NCBI GenBank assembly: GCA_038148375.1
Contig: JAYQVH010000001.1
Span: 248,001 to 312,000, forward strand
Source of the DNA: CAWUEX02 sp038148375
Lineage (GTDB): Bacteria > Pseudomonadota > Alphaproteobacteria > Rhodospirillales > Rhodospirillaceae
Reading direction: 5' to 3'
Length of the DNA stretch: 64,000 bases
Below, in pieces: positions 1 to 8,265 of the stretch (position 1 is the stretch's first letter; every line of letters starts with the position of its first letter). Position numbers and translations under genes: made by a program. The notes under the pieces were generated by a model. The model was not told the DNA's origin. It saw nothing but the letters and a program-made list of their open reading frames with translations, and searched no databases.

Positions 1-2157
1 GTCGCCGTACGGTTCTTCCCGGTGTTCGCCGAAAGCGCCGAGGCCGCCAACGCCGCCCGCACTGCCGGCTTCTCGAAAGTGATCGAAGCGACTGGCGATG
101 CCGCGCTGTTCGCCGGAGCCATTGAGCAATCGATTAAGACCAGCGCAGGCGCGTTGGTGCACGCCTGTCATGCGGCGGAAACATCGGCCCTCGCCAACCG
201 GCTGGCCAACGCCGGTTTCGCCGTGCGCCCGCTGAAACTTTATGAACTGCGCCGGCCGGACAAACTGCCGCGGCAGCTGGAGACGGCGTTGCGCGACGGT
301 GCGTTCGACGGCGCGATCGTGCTGGGTGTCGACGAAGCGCGCGCGTTCACGGCGCTGGTGCAGAAGGCTGAGCTGGAAGACTTCGTGAAGGACTGGGTGG
401 TCTATGCGACGTCGCCGCTGGCGTCCGCTCCGATGCGCGCGCTCGAGGTCGGCAAGACCATCGTCGCGCCGAGACCTGATCTCGAACATCTGTTGGCAGC
501 GTTTGATACGGACTTGGCGCCCGAACCGGAACCCGAGCCCGAGCCGGAACCTGAGCCCGAGCCGGAGCCCGAACCCGAGCCGGAGCCCGAACCGGAACCG
601 TTAGACATTTTCCCAGCGCAACCGCTGCAACCGGAGGAGCCATCCGTTACCATGGCCCAGAATGAGTCACAGACTGAAAGCCCACCCGACATGACCGATC
701 CTTCGTCGGAGGACTTACCCGAACGCCCGCCTCTGGAACCGCTCGTGACCGGCCGGACGGCGCGGTTGATGGCCGAAGACGCCGCGGACCAGCGCGCCCG
801 GGACAGCCGTGGCCAAGCCAAAACGGGGTCCAAGGTCCGCGACGCCAGGTCAGTGATGAATGACCCGGATCCAATTCCGGACGCGCCGATACCCGGCGGT
901 CCCGCGGAAACGGCCCCGCCCCATGCGGCCCAAGCCGGGCACCCCGCCAAACCGGTGAAGAAACGCAGCGGCAGCAGAGTCCTGACTTACCTGGTGCTGC
1001 TTATCATCGCGGTCGCCGGCGCGTTCGGGTCTATGCCGTGGTGGTACCCGAAAATGCCGCCGATGGTGCAGAACATCATTCCGGAACAGGTGCGGCCACC
1101 GTCTGCGGCCGGTGTGCCCGAAGCCGTGTCGGCAGACATCGCCTCCCTGCGCGAACGGCTCGCTCAGACAGAATCCGATATCGCCGCGCTGCAACGCACT
1201 GTGGCGGCGCAAGCGCCGGGTGCGCCCACCGACACTTCTGCGCTTGAGTCCGATATCGGCGCACTGCGCCAACGCATCGCCGCGGTAGAAGCGCGGCCGG
1301 CCTTAAACGCCACGGCGGCCGCGACGGCACGCGGCGGCGCGGACGCGGAGAGCGTCACCGCGCTTGGCGACGCCGTCGCGACGCAGGCGCAGCAGCTCGC
1401 GGCAGTCACTGGGCGCACCGCAACTTTGGAAGCCGCGCTCGGCAACGCCGACACGCTCGGCGAATTGGAACAGCGTGTCGATACGCTGGAGGAGCGCAGC
1501 GCCGACGCATCGACTGTCCTGACGCTGGCCGCACGCATCACTCAAGTCGAAGCGACGGCAGAGTCACTTGTGAGCGAACAGACCGGCTCGGTCGGCTTCC
1601 TCCTCGCCGTGTCGCAACTGCAAAGCGCCTTGGCCGGCGGCGCGCCCTATGCATTGGAACTGGAGACCGTCTCGGCCTTTGCCGCGCGGCTCGGCGGTAT
1701 CACCATCGACACGTCCGGGTTGGGCGCGTCCAAGGACACCGGCATCGCAACGCGGCGCATGCTGCGCCGGCAATTTGATGACCTGGCACCTGCGGTGATC
1801 CGCGCATCGCTGTTGCCGGAAGAGTCTGCGTCCTGGCTGCAGCGCACGATCGACCGCCTGCTCGCGGTGGTCAGCATTCGCCGTCTCGACGACGATGGCA
1901 GCGCGGCTACCGGCGCGGTGGTCACCCGCATGGAACGGGCGCTGGATGACGGCAATCTGGCTGGCGCCGTTGCGGCAGCGGAGACGCTGTCCGGCCTGCC
2001 GGCGCAAATGTTGGCACCGTGGCTCGACACCGCGCACCGGCGTGTCGCCGCCGAACAAAGTCTGGCCACCCTGACCACCCAGGCGATTGCGCAGATGGGG
2101 GCCGGACGCGCACCCGCCGCGCTGACGCCGGACGGCGTCAATGAGACGATGGACTAG
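1..2157 (+). CDS. hemD: Uroporphyrinogen-III synthase (C-terminal part) fused in frame to a mitofilin/Mic60-like membrane protein; 5' end outside window
   Basis: The frame is open from base 1 to the TAG at 2155, so the true start lies upstream. Roughly the first 165 residues resemble the C-terminal two thirds of HemD, which closes hydroxymethylbilane to uroporphyrinogen III. A strict Pro-Glu repeat follows (520-600), then a charged linker, one membrane segment near 985-1055 and a long Ala-rich coiled coil with a C-terminal helical region, the layout of alphaproteobacterial mitofilin homologues (COG4223/Mic60). In relatives these are usually two adjacent genes, hemD and the mitofilin gene, followed by hemY, as here. 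No stop separates them. An internal ATG at 652 with GGAGGAG at 633-639 could start a separate mitofilin product. Either a true fusion or one frame making two proteins; family calls are good, the architecture is inferred. Confidence 0.78.
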   Translation, partial: VAVRFFPVFAESAEAANAARTAGFSKVIEATGDAALFAGAIEQSIKTSAGALVHACHAAETSALANRLANAGFAVRPLKLYELRRPDKLPRQLETALRDGAFDGAIVLGVDEARAFTALVQKAELEDFVKDWVVYATSPLASAPMRALEVGKTIVAPRPDLEHLLAAFDTDLAPEPEPEPEPEPEPEPEPEPEPEPEPEPLDIFPAQPLQPEEPSVTMAQNESQTESPPDMTDPSSEDLPERPPLEPLVTGRTARLMAEDAADQRARDSRGQAKTGSKVRDARSVMNDPDPIPDAPIPGGPAETAPPHAAQAGHPAKPVKKRSGSRVLTYLVLLIIAVAGAFGSMPWWYPKMPPMVQNIIPEQVRPPSAAGVPEAVSADIASLRERLAQTESDIAALQRTVAAQAPGAPTDTSALESDIGALRQRIAAVEARPALNATAAATARGGADAESVTALGDAVATQAQQLAAVTGRTATLEAALGNADTLGELEQRVDTLEERSADASTVLTLAARITQVEATAESLVSEQTGSVGFLLAVSQLQSALAGGAPYALELETVSAFAARLGGITIDTSGLGASKDTGIATRRMLRRQFDDLAPAVIRASLLPEESASWLQRTIDRLLAVVSIRRLDDDGSAATGAVVTRMERALDDGNLAGAVAAAETLSGLPAQMLAPWLDTAHRRVAAEQSLATLTTQAIAQMGAGRAPAALTPDGVNETMD
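520..600 (+). repeat. Pro-Glu dipeptide repeat, (PE)13P, in the HemD-mitofilin linker
   Basis: Twenty-seven consecutive codons alternate Pro and Glu, using mixed CCC/CCG and GAA/GAG codons so the DNA is an imperfect 6-base repeat. Unit gain or loss keeps frame. Such stretches form extended rods, as in TonB-type periplasmic spanners. Here it lies before the membrane segment, so it is probably cytoplasmic. Confidence 0.95.
633..654 (+). promoter_or_regulatory. Internal ribosome binding site and ATG within the hemD-mitofilin frame
   Basis: GGAGGAG at 633-639 is a full Shine-Dalgarno sequence, 12 bases before an in-frame ATG at 652. It lies just after the PE repeat, where a free-standing mitofilin protein would begin. 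It suggests a second start giving an independent mitofilin product. The spacing is a little long. Confidence 0.5.
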
Positions 2158-2171
2158 GCAGGCAGCTGACC

Positions 2172-3422
2172 ATGATCAAAATCGTCCTTTATGTGATTGC
2201 GCTCGCCGTCCTCGTCACCATCGCGGTGTGGTTCGCCGATGAACCGGGCAGCGTTTCCGTTGCCTGGCACGGGTGGCGTATGGACACGTCCGTCGCCATT
2301 TTGTTTGTGCTCCTTGCCGCGCTGCTGGCAGGTGGGGCACTGCTTTTGCGTATATGGGGGGCGCTGGCCGGCGCCGGCCGTGCGTTTAAAGAGTCCCGGC
2401 GAGAACGCCGCACCGCAACCGGTTTGGATGCGCTTGCGGTCGGGTTTGCCGCCGTGCAGGGCGGGGATGCCGCCGGTGCCAAGCGTGCACTTAAGACAGC
2501 AGAAGCGTCTCTGGGCGAGGCGGCCGCCGTGCGTTTGCTGAAACAGCAGACCGCGCGCATCGGCCAGGACAGCGTGACAGCGTCAGCCGATGCCCGCGAC
2601 ATGCTCGGCGAGCCGGGACTCGAGCTCGCCGCGCGGCGCGACCTGGCCGAACTGGCGCGTATGTCCGGCGACTTTGATGGTGCGCTGACTCACGCGAAGC
2701 GCGCAGTGGAACACAAACCTGCGCCGCCGTGGGCGCTGTCCATGACGCTCGACCTGCAAATCGCGACGGAGCAGTGGGCCGAAGCGGCCCAGACCCTCAA
2801 CCGCAAAGACGTGCAGGCCTTGCTGAAGGAAATCGACGTGCCGCGTCTGAAGGCTGCGCTGGCCTCGCGCGCCGCGCTCGCGAGTGTCACGGGAAATAAT
2901 TTTGACGACGCCATTTCCTGGGCGCGGAAGGCGTTGGCGATCGATGCCGCGCGGGCGGACGCAGCGGCGGCTCTGGCCCGCGCGCTGAACGCCACCGGCA
3001 AGGCCAAGAAAGCAGCGGGGGAGTTGGAGAAGGCGTGGACGATCAATCCGCACCCGGTCTTGCTTGGGGCCTATTTGGAATTGGCTCCGGGCGAAGCGCC
3101 GCTGGCGCGCGCCGGACGGATCGAAAGCCTGGTGAAGGGCAATCCCAACCATGCGGAAAGCCGCCTGGCCGTCGCCGAAGCCTCTCTTGGCGCGGACCTG
3201 TGGGGGCAGGCGCGCAGCAAGTTGGAGCCACTGATGTCCGACGAGTCACCGGATCCGGTTCGTGCCCGCGCCGCCGCCCTTATGGCACAAGTTGAATTGG
3301 GCGAACGCAGCGATACGACAGCCGCCACCAGGGCTCTCACACTGGCACTTGAAGCGCGCACGGCCGCGCCGGTTTTACCGGCGCCGGCATCGGCAGCGGA
3401 CCTGCTCGCACGGCCTTATTGA
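2172..3422 (+). CDS. hemY: HemY-like haem biosynthesis-associated TPR membrane protein
   Basis: A 416-residue protein with two N-terminal hydrophobic segments (about residues 3-20 and 40-65) and an Ala-rich helical TPR region, matching proteobacterial HemY of the HemX-HemY type. It is not the HemY oxidase. Its biochemical role is unsettled; it is linked to haem synthesis by gene order, and here it follows the HemD-mitofilin gene by 14 bases, so the two are probably co-transcribed. The inner membrane with TPRs facing the periplasm or cytoplasm is the likely location. ATG at 2172 is the first good start after the upstream stop. Confidence 0.85.
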   Translation: MIKIVLYVIALAVLVTIAVWFADEPGSVSVAWHGWRMDTSVAILFVLLAALLAGGALLLRIWGALAGAGRAFKESRRERRTATGLDALAVGFAAVQGGDAAGAKRALKTAEASLGEAAAVRLLKQQTARIGQDSVTASADARDMLGEPGLELAARRDLAELARMSGDFDGALTHAKRAVEHKPAPPWALSMTLDLQIATEQWAEAAQTLNRKDVQALLKEIDVPRLKAALASRAALASVTGNNFDDAISWARKALAIDAARADAAAALARALNATGKAKKAAGELEKAWTINPHPVLLGAYLELAPGEAPLARAGRIESLVKGNPNHAESRLAVAEASLGADLWGQARSKLEPLMSDESPDPVRARAAALMAQVELGERSDTTAATRALTLALEARTAAPVLPAPASAADLLARPY

Positions 3423-3433
3423 GCGGAGCGGAA

Positions 3434-4000
3434 TTATTCGGCGCCGGACGGCATCATCGGCTCCGGCAACACGCTGTCGCTGAGCACCGGATAGGTGCCG
3501 CGTGGTTTGAACAGTTGATAGTGCCACCACTCATTACGGAAAAAATCCCAGCCGGCCGACGTCATAAGTCCGAGCAGGATGGTGCGGTTGCGCTGCGCGG
3601 CGGACGAGATGTCGAGATTGCCGTGATGGGCCTGCGCCGTGAAGTCGTCGAAACCGGTGCCCATGTCGAGTTCGCTGCCGGAGGAATCGATCAGCGTCAG
3701 ATCAACCGCGGCGCCCATGGAGTGGGGCGAGCCGCGGCGTGGGTCGGAAAGAAACTCAGGATCAGGTGTGTGGTTCCACAACACCCATTGCGCTTCCGAC
3801 GGCCGGAACGCATCAAGAATCTTAAGCCTGAGGCCCATCTGGCTGGCAATGCCGATCGCGTTTTGCAGCAAAGCCGCAGCATCGGCATGCAAATAGCACC
3901 CGGGCCGCGCGTAAACAGGCGCGCCGGTAAAATTATTTGACGTCGCGTAGACGATGTCCAAGTCGACATCAAAGTGAGGTGGAGCAATTTCGATCAGCAT
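3434..4000 (-). CDS. ddpX: D-alanyl-D-alanine dipeptidase (VanX/DdpX family)
   Basis: A 188-residue zinc dipeptidase that cleaves D-Ala-D-Ala, either to recycle peptidoglycan or as a housekeeping relative of the vancomycin-resistance enzyme VanX. The family zinc motif SxHxxGxAxD is present (SPHSMGAAVD) and the catalytic E-x-x-W-H element appears as EWWH near the C terminus. No convincing signal peptide, so the cytoplasm is likely, as for VanX. I chose the ATG at 4000 over an upstream in-frame start at 4030 because GGAG lies 7 bases before it. It runs opposite to its neighbours and ends 11 bases from the end of hemY. Confidence 0.85.
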   Translation of the reverse strand: MLIEIAPPHFDVDLDIVYATSNNFTGAPVYARPGCYLHADAAALLQNAIGIASQMGLRLKILDAFRPSEAQWVLWNHTPDPEFLSDPRRGSPHSMGAAVDLTLIDSSGSELDMGTGFDDFTAQAHHGNLDISSAAQRNRTILLGLMTSAGWDFFRNEWWHYQLFKPRGTYPVLSDSVLPEPMMPSGAE

Positions 4001-4077
4001 GTCGCGTCTCCGGAACCGGACCGGAAGCACGCTACCTCAGGCTGGACGCCAACCCAATCCTGTGCAACGCAAAGGCC

Positions 4078-4737
4078 ATGCGCATTCTTGCTTTCGACAC
4101 CACGATGAACGCCTGCGCCATCGCCCTATGGGCAGACGGTGGCATCGTGGCGCGCCGCATCGACACCATGACGCACGGACAGGCGGAAGCGCTGGTGCCG
4201 GCGATCGAAGCGACGTTGGCGGAGGCGGGCTTGGGCTATGCCGATCTCGACCGCATCGCCGTGACCACGGGCCCAGGCAGTTTCACCGGTGTGCGCGTTG
4301 GGCTGGCGACGGCGCGCGGTCTCGGCCTGGCCGCCGGACTGCCGGTGATCGGCATCGGCACGGCTGAGGTGCTGGCGGCAACGGCACGGCGCACAGAAGC
4401 CGCGTCCGGCGAGATCACCGTCGTCATCGATGCCAGACGCGCTGAAGTTTACGCCCAAACGTTCGACGCCCGGGGCGCGCCTTTGGGCGGGGCCCAGTGC
4501 CTGTTGCCGTCCGCCGTTACCGTGACCGCGGACACGCTGCTCGCGGGAGATGCGGTCGCGCGGGTTGCCGGGCGGCTACCAGCCAAACCGCACGCGGTTG
4601 AACTGGCCTATGCCGATCCGGCGGACTTGGCCGCACTTGCGTCCGTGCGCAGCCTGGACGGGCCGGCCCCCACGCCGTTGTATGTGCGTCCGCCCGACGC
4701 GGTTGTGCCACGCGACGGCGGCCGCCTCAGGCCATGA
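4078..4737 (+). CDS. tsaB: tRNA threonylcarbamoyladenosine biosynthesis protein TsaB
   Basis: A 219-residue ASKHA-fold protein that pairs with TsaD to make t6A37 in ANN-decoding tRNAs. It opens with RILAFDTT and carries the family signature GPGSFTGVRVGLA at about residues 63-75. Length fits TsaB. The ATG at 4078 is the family-typical start; the frame is open further upstream but that part overlaps the divergent ddpX start. Its TGA overlaps the ATG of rimI (ATGA at 4734), a pairing common in proteobacteria, so they are translationally coupled. Confidence 0.92.
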   Translation: MRILAFDTTMNACAIALWADGGIVARRIDTMTHGQAEALVPAIEATLAEAGLGYADLDRIAVTTGPGSFTGVRVGLATARGLGLAAGLPVIGIGTAEVLAATARRTEAASGEITVVIDARRAEVYAQTFDARGAPLGGAQCLLPSAVTVTADTLLAGDAVARVAGRLPAKPHAVELAYADPADLAALASVRSLDGPAPTPLYVRPPDAVVPRDGGRLRP

Positions 4738-5213
4738 GCATTCCCGAGGGCTTGTCGCTGCAACCGGCCGGCATGACTCACGCACCAGTGCTCGCAGCCC
4801 TGCATGCGACGTCTTTCGATACGCCCTGGTCCGAAAGCGCGTTCGCCGAAATGATCGTCCAGGTCACGGTGAGCGGCTGGATCGCGGTACGGGACACTCC
4901 GGTCGGATTTATTTTGATCCGCAGCGCCGGCGGGGAGGCGGAAATTCTGACCCTAGCGGTGACACCTGACGCGCGCCGCCGCGGTATCGCGTCAGCCCTG
5001 CTCGGCCACGCATTGGACTGCGCCGCGGCGCGTGGAGCCCAGTCCTGTTATCTCGAAGTTGCCGAGGACAATCCGAACGCCATCGCCCTCTACCGCCGCG
5101 CAGGATTTACCGAAAGCGGCCGCCGCCCCGGCTATTACGCGCGCCGCACCGCCCGTTGCGATGCGCGGGTGATGCGCAAGGCGCTCGGACCGGACCGCTT
5201 ACACTCAACCTGA
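4734..5213 (+). CDS. rimI: Ribosomal protein S18-alanine N-acetyltransferase (GNAT)
   Basis: A 159-residue GNAT protein that acetylates the N-terminal Ala of S18 in Escherichia coli. The acetyl-CoA loop is RRRGIA in the segment LAVTPDARRRGIA (about residues 79-91), followed by the usual EV...N..A..LY..AGF block ending in the R-G-YY motif. It overlaps tsaB by 4 bases. The assignment as RimI rather than a generic GNAT rests on the tsaB context and full-length similarity. Confidence 0.85.
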   Translation: MSIPEGLSLQPAGMTHAPVLAALHATSFDTPWSESAFAEMIVQVTVSGWIAVRDTPVGFILIRSAGGEAEILTLAVTPDARRRGIASALLGHALDCAAARGAQSCYLEVAEDNPNAIALYRRAGFTESGRRPGYYARRTARCDARVMRKALGPDRLHST

Positions 5214-5338
5214 ATTCATCAAGTAATACTGTACTTCTGTCCAATGATTGTTCGGTACAATTTGCAGCCATTACGTTGATTCACCCGGGTATGCCAGCTA
5301 TATTCAAATAAATTCATCCTCAATATTTGCGGGTCAGC
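5214..5338 (+). promoter_or_regulatory. AT-rich leader and probable promoter of mucR
   Basis: The 125 bases between rimI and mucR are much richer in A+T than the flanks, with TA steps such as TATATTCAAATAAATTC near 5299-5315. MucR/Ros proteins are known to bind AT-rich DNA with TpA steps and often regulate themselves, so autoregulation here is reasonable. No clear -35/-10 pair could be fixed. Confidence 0.35.
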
Positions 5339-5770
5339 ATGAGCGATCAATCCGACTCTTCGACGACCGACCTTCTGTCATTCACCAGCGAAATCGTCGC
5401 GGCGCACGTCGCCAACAACAAAGTGGCGACAGAAGACCTGCCGCAGCTGATCCGCGACATCCACACCACCTTGGCCGGACTAGCCGGCGGCGGTGCGGCT
5501 GCGGAGCGCCGTGACCCTGCCGTGTCGATTAAAAAGTCGGTCACCCCGGATTACATTGTCTGTCTGGAAGACGGCAAAAAACTGAAAATGCTCAAACGTC
5601 ATTTGAAGACGGCGTACGATATGACGCCGGAAGACTATCGCGAGCGGTGGGGCCTGCCGGCGGACTACCCCATGGTTGCCCCCAATTACGCCAAACGGCG
5701 CTCCTCGCTGGCCAAGAAAATTGGGCTCGGCACCAAGCCAGGCACCAAAACGTCGCGATCCGGAAAGTAG
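5339..5770 (+). CDS. mucR: MucR/Ros family zinc-finger transcriptional regulator
   Basis: A 143-residue regulator of the Ros/MucR family, which acts as a nucleoid-binding repressor of exopolysaccharide, motility and virulence genes in alphaproteobacteria. The finger is C-x2-D-x9-H (CLED...RH), then LKTAYDMTPEDYR, and the conserved tail GLPADYPMVAPNYA is intact. The second zinc histidine expected four or five residues after the first is Ala/Tyr, so zinc binding is probably weak or absent; zinc-independent members are known. ATG at 5339 is preferred over a TTG at 5327. It stands alone with its own AT-rich promoter region. Confidence 0.9.
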   Translation: MSDQSDSSTTDLLSFTSEIVAAHVANNKVATEDLPQLIRDIHTTLAGLAGGGAAAERRDPAVSIKKSVTPDYIVCLEDGKKLKMLKRHLKTAYDMTPEDYRERWGLPADYPMVAPNYAKRRSSLAKKIGLGTKPGTKTSRSGK

Positions 5771-5916
5771 CCTGGGTTAGCGCCGGTCGGTTTGTTTTGC
5801 GCCTGGCACCCCAGCGGCATAAAATAAGGAAATCCACGGGCTTAAGCGTTAAGCGTTGCGTTAACGTCCGGCGATGATTTCGACGTTTCAACGAATTGCG
5901 ATTAGGCACAGTTTCG

Positions 5917-6348
5917 ATGACCGCTGACACCTCGCGCATTGAACAGCGCTGTATCGATCAAGGCATGAAAATGACCGAACAGCGCCGGGTGATTGCCCGC
6001 GTGATGTCTGACGCGGAAGACCATCCCGATGTGGAAGAGGTTTACCGCCGTTCGGCCGAGGAAGACTCGCGCATCAGCATCGCCACGGTCTACCGCACGA
6101 TGCGGCTTTTTGAAGAAGCCGGCATTGTCGCCCGTCACGATTTCGGTGACGGAAGGGCGCGGTACGAAGAGGCCCCGTCCACACATCATGACCATCTTAT
6201 CGACATAAAGTCGGGCAAGGTTATCGAGTTCCGTAACGAAGAAATCGAGAAACTGCAGAAAGACGTGGCACGCTCCCATGGCTATAAACTGGTCGATCAC
6301 CGCCTGGAGCTGTATGCCGTGCCCATCGATCCGGCGGAAAAATCATAG
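5917..6348 (+). CDS. fur: Fur family metalloregulator (alphaproteobacterial Fur/Mur type)
   Basis: A 143-residue Fur protein with an N-terminal winged helix (recognition helix around ISIATVYRTMRLFEEAG) and a C-terminal dimer domain. The metal cluster THHDH is present, but the CxxC structural zinc pair of enterobacterial Fur is missing: the segment reads IDIKSGKVIEF. That pattern is typical of alphaproteobacterial Fur/Mur, which may respond to Mn or Fe. No C-terminal Cys motif. I used the ATG at 5917 rather than the TTG at 5896. A Fur versus Mur decision cannot be made from sequence alone. Confidence 0.88.
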   Translation: MTADTSRIEQRCIDQGMKMTEQRRVIARVMSDAEDHPDVEEVYRRSAEEDSRISIATVYRTMRLFEEAGIVARHDFGDGRARYEEAPSTHHDHLIDIKSGKVIEFRNEEIEKLQKDVARSHGYKLVDHRLELYAVPIDPAEKS

Positions 6349-6444
6349 TCCGCGCTTCACCGGGCACGGTAAAAAATACATCACAAGACGATTCAAAAAC
6401 TGTAACGCGACACACTTTATCGGAATCTGGTAGTGTCTCCTTCC

Positions 6445-7344
6445 ATGCACACTATGGCTCATTCGCCACGGCCCGGCGCCGAGACCGGCCGCCCTTCGAG
6501 ACAGACTGAAAGCGCGCCGCGAGGGTTTTCTCCCGTTGTCGCCGGCAACCAAATCATCCGATTGGCCGCCAGCCCCGATGAAATAGAGGCCGCCCAGCGC
6601 CTGCGCTATCAGGTCTTCTACGAGGAGATGGGTGCGCACCCGCTGCCCGAGGTCAAAACCGAACGGCGCGACTTCGACCGCTTTGACGATACCTGCGATC
6701 ATCTGGTTGTCATCGACCGCAGCGATCCACACCGCTCGTCCGTGGTGGGCACCTACCGGTTCATGCGCAAGACCCATGCGGATCGTGCCGGCGGTTTTTA
6801 TTCCGCCGACGAGTATGACTTAGGCGCGCTGGAGCATAACGGCGGCGCGCTGATGGAACTCGGCCGCAGCTGCGTCGATCCGGCGTTCCGCACGCGTCAC
6901 ACCATGCAGCTGTTGTGGCGGGGCATCGCCGAATATGTCGCGACGCACGGGATTGACCTGATGTTCGGCTGCGCGAGCTTCCCTGGCACGGATGTTGGCG
7001 CTTTGGCGCAGCCGCTGTCATATCTGTATCACCATCATCTCGCGCCCGAAGATCTTCGCACCTCAGCGGTTGCCGGCCGGCGCGTCCCGATGGACGCTTT
7101 GAGCGGCGACGCGGTCGACCGCAGAACTGCGCTGGCGGCAATGCCGCCGCTGATCAAAGGGTATTTGCGCGTCGGGGCGTACATCGGCGACGGCGCGGTG
7201 ATCGACCATCAGTTCAACACCACGGACGTGTGCATCATTGTGCAGACTGAGCGCATCACCAGCCGCTATGCCCGCCACTATGCCATCGGCGGGCACACGT
7301 CAGCGGCGGGCGGCGACCCGTCCTCCCTTAGGACCATTTCTTGA
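6445..7344 (+). CDS. olsB: L-ornithine N(alpha)-acyltransferase (ornithine lipid synthesis, first step)
   Basis: About 299 residues, of the hemolysin-like GNAT fold family that transfers 3-hydroxyacyl-ACP to ornithine, giving lyso-ornithine lipid. Diagnostic blocks include LRYQVFYEEMG, a central ELGRSCV and FGCASFPG. The start is uncertain: GTG 6433, ATG 6445 and ATG 6454 are in frame, none with a strong ribosome site. Its TGA overlaps the TTG of olsA (TTGA at 7341), so the two steps of the pathway are coupled. Ornithine lipids replace phospholipids in many alphaproteobacteria, often under phosphate limitation. Confidence 0.85.
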   Translation: MHTMAHSPRPGAETGRPSRQTESAPRGFSPVVAGNQIIRLAASPDEIEAAQRLRYQVFYEEMGAHPLPEVKTERRDFDRFDDTCDHLVVIDRSDPHRSSVVGTYRFMRKTHADRAGGFYSADEYDLGALEHNGGALMELGRSCVDPAFRTRHTMQLLWRGIAEYVATHGIDLMFGCASFPGTDVGALAQPLSYLYHHHLAPEDLRTSAVAGRRVPMDALSGDAVDRRTALAAMPPLIKGYLRVGAYIGDGAVIDHQFNTTDVCIIVQTERITSRYARHYAIGGHTSAAGGDPSSLRTIS

Positions 7345-8174
7345 CCGCAGCCGCGGTAACGATGCCGGTCGCGGCGAGCGGAATCGTACTCGCCGCAATC
7401 CGCGTCGTCTTGTTTATCGGCTGGGCGGCCGTCCTCTTGCCCTTTGTTCTTTTGGGCCGCGTGATCGGACGCAACACCGCCGACTTACGGCGCCTGTTTT
7501 TTCGCGTGCTGTGCAGGATCTTCGGTATCGACGTTGTTTTGCACGGCGCCCCGGCGCACGCGCGGCCGCTGCTCATCGCCAGCAATCACATTTCGTACCT
7601 CGATATCTTTGCGTTCGGATCGATCGCCGAACTCGAGTTTGTGTCCAAAGAGGAAGTGGCGTCCTGGCCTGTTTTTGGCTTTCTCGCCAAGGCCGGCGAT
7701 ACCGTGTTCATCGACCGCCGGCGCAGCCAATCCGCGCAGGCGCGGGACAGTATGTCGGCCCGCCTCGCGGCGCACCGCATGTTGGTGTTTTTTCCGGAAG
7801 CGACATCCGGCGACGGCAACCGCCTCCTGCCGTTCAAAAGCGCTTTGTTCGCCGTCGCCCAGGCCATGGACGAACCGGCGGACGGGGGGCGGCGTCACAG
7901 CGTCACAGTGCAGCCCGCGGCGATCGCCTACACCCGCCTGAACGGACTGCCCACCGGTTTTGGGTGGCGGCCGTTTTTTGCCTGGTACGGCGACATGACG
8001 ATGGTCGGGCACCTGTGGCAGTTTCTGCAACTGGGCAAAACGACCGTGGAGATCGTATTTCTGCCGCCCCTCGATGCTGACGCCCTGGCGGACCGCAAAA
8101 CCATGGCGGCCGCCACCGAAGCCGCAGTACGCAAGGGGTTCAACGGACTGATTCAGGGGCGCGTGCCGGTTTGA
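7341..8174 (+). CDS. olsA: Lyso-ornithine lipid O-acyltransferase (PlsC-like)
   Basis: A 277-residue inner-membrane acyltransferase. One hydrophobic segment spans roughly residues 14-38. The H-x4-D catalytic motif is NHISYLD and the substrate loop is FPEATSG, a variant of FPEGT. The pairing with olsB argues for OlsA over a general PlsC, although OlsA enzymes can also act on lysophosphatidate. It starts with TTG, supported by AGGA at 7330-7333 seven bases upstream and the 4-base overlap with olsB; an ATG at 7362 is the alternative. Confidence 0.82.
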   Translation: MTAAAVTMPVAASGIVLAAIRVVLFIGWAAVLLPFVLLGRVIGRNTADLRRLFFRVLCRIFGIDVVLHGAPAHARPLLIASNHISYLDIFAFGSIAELEFVSKEEVASWPVFGFLAKAGDTVFIDRRRSQSAQARDSMSARLAAHRMLVFFPEATSGDGNRLLPFKSALFAVAQAMDEPADGGRRHSVTVQPAAIAYTRLNGLPTGFGWRPFFAWYGDMTMVGHLWQFLQLGKTTVEIVFLPPLDADALADRKTMAAATEAAVRKGFNGLIQGRVPV

Positions 8175-8265
8175 CCCGCTCCGCACGGCCCACCTTCCCC
8201 TTTGCCTTCGCGCCGCCAAGCGGGTATAGACCCTGAATACGCCTCGGCCATTGCTCGGGAACCTC

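Noticed and set aside
402..950. Gly-Ser-rich 182-codon frame on the minus strand
   Set aside because: It is the reverse reading of the Pro-Glu repeat (complement reads Gly-Ser); no other support.
5842..5864. CtrA-like TTAA repeats upstream of fur
   Set aside because: TTAA occurs at 5842, 5849 and 5861, but spacings are 3 and 8 bases rather than the 7 of the CtrA consensus.
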